Shown here piece by piece: positions 57,542 through 64,000 of a DNA stretch of 64,000 nt. The notes under the pieces were generated by a model. It worked only from the letters and a program-made list of their open reading frames with translations, had not been told where the DNA came from and did no database searches. Source of the DNA: Torreya grandis (taxonomy: Eukaryota > Streptophyta > Pinopsida > Cupressales > Taxaceae); assembly GCA_037957365.1 (NCBI GenBank), contig JARHVA010001189.1:620001-684000 (forward strand), written 5' to 3'. The position numbers and the translations under genes are program-made. Numbering within the stretch: the stretch's first letter is position 1; every line of letters begins with the position of its first letter.

Positions 57542-58216
57542 ACACTGTGAGCAATAAAACATAGGTTAAATTGAGAATATAATAATGAGAATTGGAAGGT
57601 GCAAACACACGGCGCTAGTTAAACAATTCGAAAGGGTCCAGGCGCATATTTTGATATCTCAATCTCTAGAGGTTCATAAGTGAAATAGAGTGAATGCTTG
57701 CATCACTTGTGCCATACACTTAAATCATTCAATTCGTTAGAAAACCTAATTAATAAAGTCCGAACTTTTCAAAATACACTCATCAGAGTTCAGTTGAACT
57801 TAATAAAAATATCCTTCAAAAGCACTCTTAATTAATTTCACTGAATTTAACTCATGAATTTCAAATAATTTGGGGGTCTCCAATTTTGAACACAAGTGGA
57901 AGGTGTGTTGGTCACAACAATTACCATGGCCATTGGGTAGAGAGAAGTCCAACATCTATATGTCCACGTGTAACTTATATGCCCTGCATTGCACTCATAT
58001 ACCATGAAATGCATGTGTATGTAAAGAATATGCCATCTACCAAAGATGTGATAAATAACATATGTAATTAGTATAATCTAGTAATCATGTCATGCTTAGG
58101 CCCTGATTTTGATTTTTTTGAATATTTAAATGTTTTCGAATTATATGATTTTTTTTGAATGTTTTTGAATTATTTGTTTTTTTACTTAATTTTGAAAATA
58201 ATATGCTCGTGTAATA
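57542..58216. other. Unassigned sequence downstream of the minus-strand Tat integrase
   Basis: AT-rich. 58100-58200 is T-rich with repeated TTTTTTGAATRTTT words. It probably includes the 3' non-coding part of the minus-strand Tat element. Confidence 0.45.
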
Positions 58217-58905
58217 TCAACGCAAGTGCATGATGTTCATAGGGTTTCTCATGGGTTTCCCTTCTAGTGTAGCTAATTGATAGGTCCTTATACCCACCTT
58301 TTTTGTAATCATAAATGGGCCTAACCAATTAGGCTTGAATTTGCCTTTTATCTCCTTATTTGTATTTGTGTTCTTTTGATTATCTTTTAACAGTAAGTCC
58401 CTAACTTGAAATTCACGGTTGTGATCTTTCTTGACATATGCCCTCTTGGTGCAATCTTGATGAACTTTGAGATGTTGAATAGCATGTATGCATCTCGCAT
58501 CTAGCATTTCTAATTCATGCAATCGTTTTTCTTAATATTCATTATCCTTGACTATATCTTCTAAGGAGACATGCAAAGATGGTATCTCGAGCTTTAAAGG
58601 TAAAATTGTTTTTGTCCCATAAATAAGAGAATGAGTTGTAATTTTAGTTGGTGTACGAACACTTGTGCGATATGCCCAAAATACATATATAATCTGATTG
58701 TGCAATTTTTCACCAGGTCTAGTGACTGTTTTGCTTAATATCTTTGCAATTGTTTTATTTGTTGCTTTTGCTTGTCTATTTCCTTGTGGATATGGTGTAG
58801 AGAAAGTATGATGGATATTGTATTTAGCACAAAATCTCTTAACAATTTTATTTTTAAATGAAGATCCATTATTTGTCGAACCCTAGTGGTCTCCACTTGC
58901 ATGAG
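58217..58905 (-). pseudogene. Tat integrase, end of core and C-terminal domain
   Basis: On the minus strand: NNGSSFKNKIVKRFCAKYNI (second catalytic Asp changed to Asn), HHTFSTPYPQGNRQAKATNK, NQIIYVFWAYRTSVRTPTK, then a stop at 58533. Then come HELEMLDARCIHAIQHLKVH and FKPNWLGPFMITKKVGIRTY, with GKPMRNPMNIMHL. The first catalytic Asp region is missing, replaced by the inserted block to the right. Confidence 0.88.
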
Positions 58906-59199
58906 AAGCTACGCCACCTCATATACTCTGTTGGAACCACCTGGAATGTTTGACAGCGTGGATTGAATGAAAATCAAGGAAAAGCGTGATTTAGGTCAAA
59001 CAGTGAACTGGAGCTTTGACCAGTCTATTGAAAATAGCTTATGCTTGCATGGTCAAGGATCTTGCTGAGTGAGAGACACGTTCATATCAAACCTTGCTAT
59101 TTGTCAGCTTCTTGTTCTCGGCTTTCTCGCTTCTGTGCATGCATTTCCTTGGCCTTATCTGTTTATGGCCTTTGCCGGCTCTATTTGCTCCTTGATTTA

Positions 59200-60207
59200 C
59201 TCGGACAAAAAGTCCGTGACTTTCTGTGTCTATTCCCTTGGTGATCTTCCTGTGGACTTTTCCTGTGTATTTCCTTTGGTTTGTCTTCCCTGTGGATTTT
59301 TCTTGGCAATTTTCTTGCGGACAAAATGCCCGCAGGATTTGTCCATTTACTTATTCCTTATTGTCCTTGGGCTTTTCTTTTCTATAGCTTGGACTTTTCC
59401 TTCGGACAAAAAGTCCGAAGGAATTGTCCATTTGGATTTCTTTTTGTCTGCAACAATTTGTCTAAGGCTTTCCCTTTGAAGCTCTCTCCCTTTTCCGAAG
59501 AAATTCCTTCGGACTTTTTGTTCGAGTCCTTTGTTGTCCGCGGGAATTATTTTCCTTATTCCTTTCGGCTTGTTCCTTTGACAACATTGTAGAGTAACCT
59601 TCCCGAAGGGTACATACGCTTCGGGAATATTGTAAATGTACCTTCTCGAAGGGCAGGTGCCCTTTGGGATTCTTGTCAATGACCCTTTCGAAGGGTACAT
59701 GCCCTTTGGATTTTTCAAAAGTGTACTTTTTCGAAGGGCACATACTCTTCGAAAAAAATGAAATGAACTATTCCTTTGAAAAGAGAAGCCCGTCAGATTT
59801 TTGACTTGGCCTTTTCTGCCTTTCGGAAAACTTGGAAAGCCCTTTTGGCCTCTTGAAGTGACCCTCCAGATTTTCTGTTTGGAACCTTCCTGAAGCGCAG
59901 ACACCCTTTGGGATTTCTGTAATTGACCTTGGCATTTGAAAAAAAACCCTTCGCTTTGTAAAGTGCCCTTCGGGCTTTCTGGAAATGGTCTCCTTCGTTT
60001 GAAATTGTTCCTTTGAGCTTTCTCGAAGGGTACATACCCTTCGAGATTTTTGGAAAGGACTTTCCCGAAGGGCACATACCCTTTGGGTTTCTTGTAAGAG
60101 TCCTTTCCTTCACCAAAGAACTGCCCCTTTGTCATTCTTTCAGACTTATTGTAAAGTCCTTGAACATGCATTCCCTCGGATTTTTTCCCTCGGACAAATT
60201 GTCCGAG
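59200..60207. repeat. Array of about twelve short perfect or near-perfect palindromes
   Basis: Two hairpin families alternate. Family A: CGGACAAAAAGTCCG type at 59202-59216, 59316-59334, 59397-59423 (11-bp perfect arms TTCCTTCGGAC) and 60188-60207 (20-bp perfect palindrome CCTCGGACAATTGTCCGAGG). Family B: CCCGAAGGGTACATACCCTTCGGG type at about 59601-59628, 59646, 59690, 59729-59756, 59885, 60021-60046 (12-bp perfect arms TCTCGAAGGGTA) and 60062. Units are about 45-60 bp apart. Confidence 0.9.
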
Positions 60208-60270
60208 GAAATTGTTCCGACACTTAGCCATTTGAGACATGAAAAGACAACACTTTAAGGAAGAAAACAC
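59347..60270 (-). CDS. 307-codon repetitive ORF over the palindrome array
   Basis: Open on the minus strand. Very basic (Lys/Arg/Ser-rich) with a degenerate unit of about 20 residues, such as KKPKGYVPFGKV, KNLEGYVPFEKA, KNPKGMYPSKGS and RIPKGTCPSRRY. No known domain. Staying open across 924 bp is a consequence of a repeat length divisible by three with a stop-free unit. It may be a real repetitive protein or only a side effect of the DNA repeat. Confidence 0.35.
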   Translation of the reverse strand: MFSSLKCCLFMSQMAKCRNNFLGQFVRGKKSEGMHVQGLYNKSERMTKGQFFGEGKDSYKKPKGYVPFGKVLSKNLEGYVPFEKAQRNNFKRRRPFPESPKGTLQSEGFFFKCQGQLQKSQRVSALQEGSKQKIWRVTSRGQKGFPSFPKGRKGQVKNLTGFSFQRNSSFHFFRRVCALRKSTLLKNPKGMYPSKGSLTRIPKGTCPSRRYIYNIPEAYVPFGKVTLQCCQRNKPKGIRKIIPADNKGLEQKVRRNFFGKGRELQRESLRQIVADKKKSKWTIPSDFLSEGKVQAIEKKSPRTIRNK

Positions 60271-60769
60271 TAAGGAAAAAGTCTTCTTGGGAGAAACACT
60301 TGATGAAATAAGGTCCGAAAGTTATAAGCCTGTATTCTGCTTGGTGTTGCTTTCATCGTGAGTGAACGGCTAATGATAAAACTGTATGTGACGCTTTGAA
60401 GGAGATGTGCTTTTTTCAAACCTGCTATAGGTGTCATGTTCTTGAATGGTCTATAGCTCGTAAATGACCCCAACGAAGGCTCAAAAACAGATTTGATCTT
60501 CACTCTTCTATATAATTGCTTGATCAGTCCATTTGTAAACACACTAAATCTTGATAAAGACCCTTCTTACTTGATTGTGAAACGTTGCTGTAGGTCATCA
60601 TCATGATTGTATTTTGATACTTGACTGTCCACATTTCCCTTCGTTCATGCTTTTAGATTATAGATCACCAGTTTGGCTAGCTGTATAGGGGATTTGACTG
60701 TTCTGGGGAAAGTTTCAAATAGTCAGTGTAGTAATTTGGCCTTGACAGGGCAAATTACTAACAAGTACA

Positions 60770-61250
60770 TGATTTAAATTACTATGTTTTCTAACATTGT
60801 GCACATAATTCAACATGCTCTTGACATTCTTGTACCATTGTAGGCCAATAATACCCTTAACTTAAAAGTTTGTAATACATAGCTTTCCCGCCAATATGAC
60901 CGCCACATTCACTATCATGTGCCTCTAGTAAGGCATTCCTAGCCTCGATGTGGCTAAGCCATCGCAATAACTGTCCATGAAATGACGTTTTGAATAAAGA
61001 TATTCCAATCAGAACATAATGCATTGTTTCATGTTGTAATTTACGTTTATCATTACGTGTAGCATTTTCCGGGATGGAAGCCTTGCATAAAAAGTTATAT
61101 ATGTCATTGTACAATTTTGAATTTATTGCATTGCGAGTAACTGCAAGTACTTCTATAGCCTCTACTTCTGTTATAGAAATTGATGAATGTTGTAGCTATT
61201 GGATAGTAAAAATTACATGATCATCATTGATTTCAATGGTAATCATAGAA
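60770..61250 (-). pseudogene. Tat integrase N-terminal region and HHCC finger
   Basis: On the minus strand YNDIYNFLCKASIPENATRN, DKRKLQHETMHYVLIGISLF and LLEAHDSECGGHIGGKAMYY are the standard lead-in and the two His of the finger. WYKNVKSMLNYVHNVRK follows after a stop, with the Cys pair lost. The upstream part (ITIEINDDHVIFTI) continues the RNase H to integrase linker seen right of the 61256-63491 insertion. Confidence 0.85.
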
Positions 61251-61255
61251 GTTAC

Positions 61256-61554
61256 TGTTATAAAAATCATGGGTTAGCGCTCACATGAGTGAGCAAATAT
61301 ATTTGTTATATTGTTAGCGAGTGGTTAGAACCTATTATGTAGAATAGTGCTTGTGAGACATTCTATGAGGTTGAGATATTTGTGGAGATATGTTGGTTAG
61401 GTGAATCTCATTATTTATAGGAGAGACATTCCTATATATGTGTAAGCTTTCATATTGTAATATTTGGAATGAAATATCAATTAGTATGAGTATATTTTAT
61501 TACAACTCTTTGTGTTCGGCTCTATTTTTGCATAAGCTCTTTGATTTTATATTA
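61256..61554 (+). repeat. 5' LTR of the 2.24-kb element
   Basis: Starts TGTTATAAAAATCATG and ends ATTTTATATTA (TA for CA). Confidence 0.9.
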
Positions 61555-62186
61555 GTGGTATTAGAACGTGTTTGGTCCTCTACATAATGGATTTGTAAAC
61601 TCTGTTAAGGGGCATTGCCATAACCTGTACTGATACCCCAAATGCACGAGCCATATACAGACTTAAATGAGTTTTGTAGGTAGTATTTGCTATTGTCAAG
61701 ATTTTATTCGTATATGTTTAACTTCTGTATATGCCCTCTGTAAACGTCTTAACGGTTCTTGTGTTGAATTGAATGTCTTGTTCGTGCATCGTTTACCACA
61801 TGCTCTCCACCCAGCGTTGGTATTTGCATTGCTTTCAATTTCCGACAGTAATCCTCATCAGAATTTGAGTAAATGAAATCAATTGTTGTAGCATGATTGC
61901 TCAGCGTGCAATTTTGTATGCAGATCTAGCTTGGAAAAGCGTCGACATCATAAGCAAGAACAATTTCCCTGAATCTTGTCTAAGGTCCGGTGAATGGCAA
62001 ACATATTTGTGCATCTCTGGCAACTCACTGTGTTCGCAGGCTTGTTATATCTATGTTATAATTTTGCTGATTTTTATGTCCTTGCTGGCTCTTTTATTGA
62101 ATAAAAGAGGGACACGTGGTGGCATACGCAGTGAGTCAGAGGGAGAAGGTTGAAAAACACAGTGTAATGAGCATTGCATTTCACAA

Positions 62187-62441
62187 ATGATATGTTGCAT
62201 TGATCGAAGACATTGGACTTGCATCGGTTTCATCGTATTTTGTCTACAACTGAGAACCCTGGAAGCGTTGGCCTTGGATCTCTACCGATTCTCCTTGTCG
62301 CACCTCGGCTCCTTTGCTTCACAAAACGTTGTTCAACTCTTTGTTCACTCCAAGCCCGTGGCCTATCACATAAAAAGGTGTGCTCATTATTTTAAAACAA
62401 AATGCCGTTTTCTTAAAGCTAATATTTATATTAATAGATAA
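62187..62441 (+). other. Open stretch inside the 2.24-kb element, possible captured sequence
   Basis: EALALDLYRFSLSHLGSFAS followed by QNVVQLFVHSKPVAYHIKRC at 62265-62385 is GC-richer than the rest of the element and reads like coding sequence. It is followed by a GGTGTG that could be an old donor. I do not recognise the protein. Confidence 0.3.
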
Positions 62442-62559
62442 TTAGTATTGAAATGGTCGTAAATTTCTTTTGTTAAAACTTTATACCTCACCGTGGTCAA
62501 GAGATCAAATCCCAAAGTCCCTTTTTTTGGTCAATATTTTTTTAGGTGTAATTTTATGT

Positions 62560-62581
62560 TGAGAGAGAGAGAGAGAGAGAT
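62560..62581 (+). repeat. (GA)n microsatellite
   Basis: About ten GA units after ATGTT. Confidence 0.93.
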
Positions 62582-63192
62582 TTGTGTCATTTGCAAAAGT
62601 CAAACATTTGTCCATTATAAGGGAGGGGTGCATTTTCGGTTGAATCCGACACCCATGAAAATTGTTCTAATTATGAGGGGGTTCCAATTTCTACGGAGAC
62701 AACCAATGCTTATAGATAACTTGCCAGAACCATCGGAGCACATCATGAGCACATCATGACTAATCTAGCCAAGTGAGCCAAGTATACAGGGGGATGGAGG
62801 AAATGGAGTTTGGAGGACTTTCAACGTTCTCTCGTCAGTCACCAAACACGAGGTTGCATTGTGAATTGGTGGCATATTTGTTTGTTGTTTTTTATGTGGT
62901 TTGTGTGGTGTGTTGAATAAACCCTTGCAATAACATTTGTGAAAATATCATATTGTAAAAGAAGCTTGTTTCTTGAGGGCAAAAGTAGGATTTCGAGGTA
63001 TACTCACCATGGATTATTCTAGTTTTTGTGAATCTTAGTAATTCAGAAATTTGGTTCTGGAATATGGTCCAGGAACCAAGGAATTCAACTCTAGAATCAC
63101 ACCTATTGGAGTAGTTACTGGTCTGAGAAAGTTTTCAGAGAATGGCTTTTGCAGCATGTGATTCTTTCCCATGTTTGTGCTAAGGGGGGGAA

Positions 63193-63491
63193 TGTTAGAA
63201 AAATCACGTGTTAGTGCTCACACGAGTGAGCAAATATATTTGTTATATTGTTAGTGAGTGCTCAGAACCTATTACGTACAATAGTGCTTGTGAGATATTT
63301 TAGGAGGTTGAGATATTTGTGGAGATATGTTGGTTAGGTGAATCTCTTTATTTATAGGAGAGACATTCCTATATATGTGTAAGCTTTCATATTGTAATCT
63401 CTGGAATGAAGTATCAAATAGTGTGGATATATTTTATTAAAACTCTCCGTGTTCGGCTTTATTTGTGCATAAGCTCTTTGATTTTATATCA
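63193..63491 (+). repeat. 3' LTR of the 2.24-kb element
   Basis: Starts TGTTAGAAAAATCACG after AAGGGGGGGAA and ends TTTTATATCA, followed by the target copy GCTAC. Confidence 0.92.
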
Positions 63492-63496
63492 GCTAC

Positions 63497-64000
63497 ACTA
63501 GCCATGGCATTGGGATGTCGGTTGTCTTTTTGAGGTATGCTCTCTATTGAAAAAGGATCAAAGTGTGTTTGTAATCGCTATACCATTTCTTTGTATGGGA
63601 TTAACTTTTTTTTTGTTCGGTAAATGTTCAACACTTGATTAACCACCAGTTGAGAATCCCCATATAACAGTAGTGATTTTATCTATAACATGTGTTGTAC
63701 ATAATTCTAGTATCATGCATCGTATTCTGCTATGTTATTTATACATGAAAAATCCAAACTATACGCAAATGACATAGGTTGGCTTTGATGAGTGATGAAG
63801 ACAATGCCCACGCCAATGCCTGTAGCACATTTGGATCCATCAAAGTACATGGTTCAAATATCATCATCAATGTGATATGAAGTAAAGTCTTCACGAAAAT
63901 CATCGATGATTGGTAGTATGTCTATTCATGGAGTTGCAGCGAGTTGGTCTATAATAACTTGTCCTTTTACGGATTTCTAAGATATGAATTTTAGATCAAA
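63497..64000 (-). pseudogene. Tat RNase H domain (right end outside the window)
   Basis: Minus strand: KGQVIIDQLAATP near 63960, then TMYFDGSKCATGIGVGIVF, FAYSLDFSCINNIAEYDA, LLYGDSQLVVNQVLNIYR, YKEMV and FDPFSIESIPQKDNRHPNAM, ending ASVA at 63500. This is the plant-type (archaeal-like) RNase H used by Tat elements, with the DG, E and D positions present. Stops at several sites (about 63925, 63858, 63755) make it a relic. Confidence 0.88.

Larger units (their letters stand above)
58930..60763 (-). mobile_element. Inserted block with palindrome array, possible LTR-type start
   Basis: It splits the integrase between finger and core. At its right edge the minus strand reads TGTTAGTAATTTG (from 60763), with an inverted GTAGTAATTTGG/CAAATTACTAAC pair at 60728-60762. 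The left edge is uncertain and no clear target duplication was found. It contains the palindrome array and two minus-strand ORFs (60542-60270 and 60270-59347). The element class is unknown. Confidence 0.5.
61256..63491 (+). mobile_element. 2.24-kb LTR retroelement, complete with LTRs and target duplication, no pol
   Basis: Both LTRs are 299 bp (61256-61554 and 63193-63491) and differ at about 27 positions by eye. The polypurine tract AAGGGGGGGAA precedes the 3' LTR and the primer-binding-like TGGTATTAGAA follows the 5' LTR. The flanking pentamers are GTTAC (61251-61255) and GCTAC (63492-63496), a 5-bp target duplication with one change. The 1.6-kb interior has no gag-pol. It contains scattered ORFs, a GA-microsatellite and a GC-richer, exon-like stretch at 62250-62375. 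It is inserted in the linker between RNase H and integrase of the Tat element. Confidence 0.9.
58217..64000 (-). mobile_element. Minus-strand Tat-lineage Ty3/Gypsy element broken by two insertions
   Basis: RNase H (63497-64000), integrase finger (60770-61250) and integrase core and C-terminus (58217-58905) follow each other on the minus strand in Gypsy order. They are separated by foreign blocks at 61256-63491 and about 58930-60763. The RNase H wording (TMYFDGSKC, NNIAEYDA, YGDSQLVVNQV) and the integrase end (GKF-P-W-GPF...PMNIMHL) are of the Tat/Athila group. RT and gag lie right of the window. Confidence 0.86.

Noticed and set aside
59200..60207. CRISPR-like array of palindromic repeats
   Set aside because: Plant nuclear context, no constant repeat-spacer length, and palindromes of two families with variable spacing.

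Overview
Kind of DNA. This is nuclear DNA of a seed plant with a very large genome, most likely a gymnosperm (conifer type). Five short exons of one conserved plant gene can be read on the + strand: 1-35, 223-269, 1119-1211, 1399-1489 and 31468-31516. They join in frame with no stop and encode consecutive pieces of a GDP-mannose pyrophosphorylase-like protein of the KONJAC1 (KJC1)/GMPPA type. The fourth visible intron is 29,978 nt long. No further exon was recognised in the remaining 32.5 kb, so the next intron probably runs past the window edge. Nearly everything else is intronic DNA made of old, broken and nested retrotransposons. The organism call is an inference from the intron size and the decayed LTR elements.

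Layout. 1-1489: first four exons. 1442-2882: a 133-bp duplication that includes the end of exon 4 and its splice donor, flanking a truncated minus-strand LTR element. 2883-5540: intron sequence with a 31-bp tandem repeat. 5540-8985: Ty3/Gypsy relic (gag, protease, RT, RNase H, integrase finger). 10020-13450: second Gypsy relic, a chromovirus running from protease to chromodomain. 14280-19515+: Tat-type Gypsy relic (gag, Asp-Pro-rich repeats, G-patch, long C-rich tail, LTR start) without pol. 20590-21930 and 22515-23640: two chromovirus integrase tails. 26084-26770: SINE-like insertion with a tRNA-like head and 13-bp target duplications. 27047-28809: a hairpin and a three-copy repeat. 28810-31467: no recognisable feature up to exon 5.

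Right half. 33066-36292: deleted Copia element with both LTRs and a CCAAT target duplication. 37800-38640: minus-strand Gypsy integrase. 39515-41110: three copies of an unknown repeat. 43876-47325: minus-strand LTR debris with tandem duplications. 50299-53573: LTR element carrying a long unrecognised ORF and, just before its 3' LTR, an ORF resembling the catalytic domain of PARP (ADP-ribosyltransferase) enzymes. 53590-56732: minus-strand multi-block unknown ORF. 58217-64000: minus-strand Tat Gypsy element (RNase H to integrase) broken by two insertions: a 2.24-kb LTR element (61256-63491) and a block of about 1.8 kb holding a dense array of perfect short palindromes (59200-60207).

How it works together. 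Only the KJC1-like exons look intact and under selection. The retroelement genes all carry stops, frameshifts or lost catalytic residues and are described as relics. The PARP-like retroelement, the palindrome array, the SINE-like insertion and the exon-fragment duplication are the parts most worth following up.
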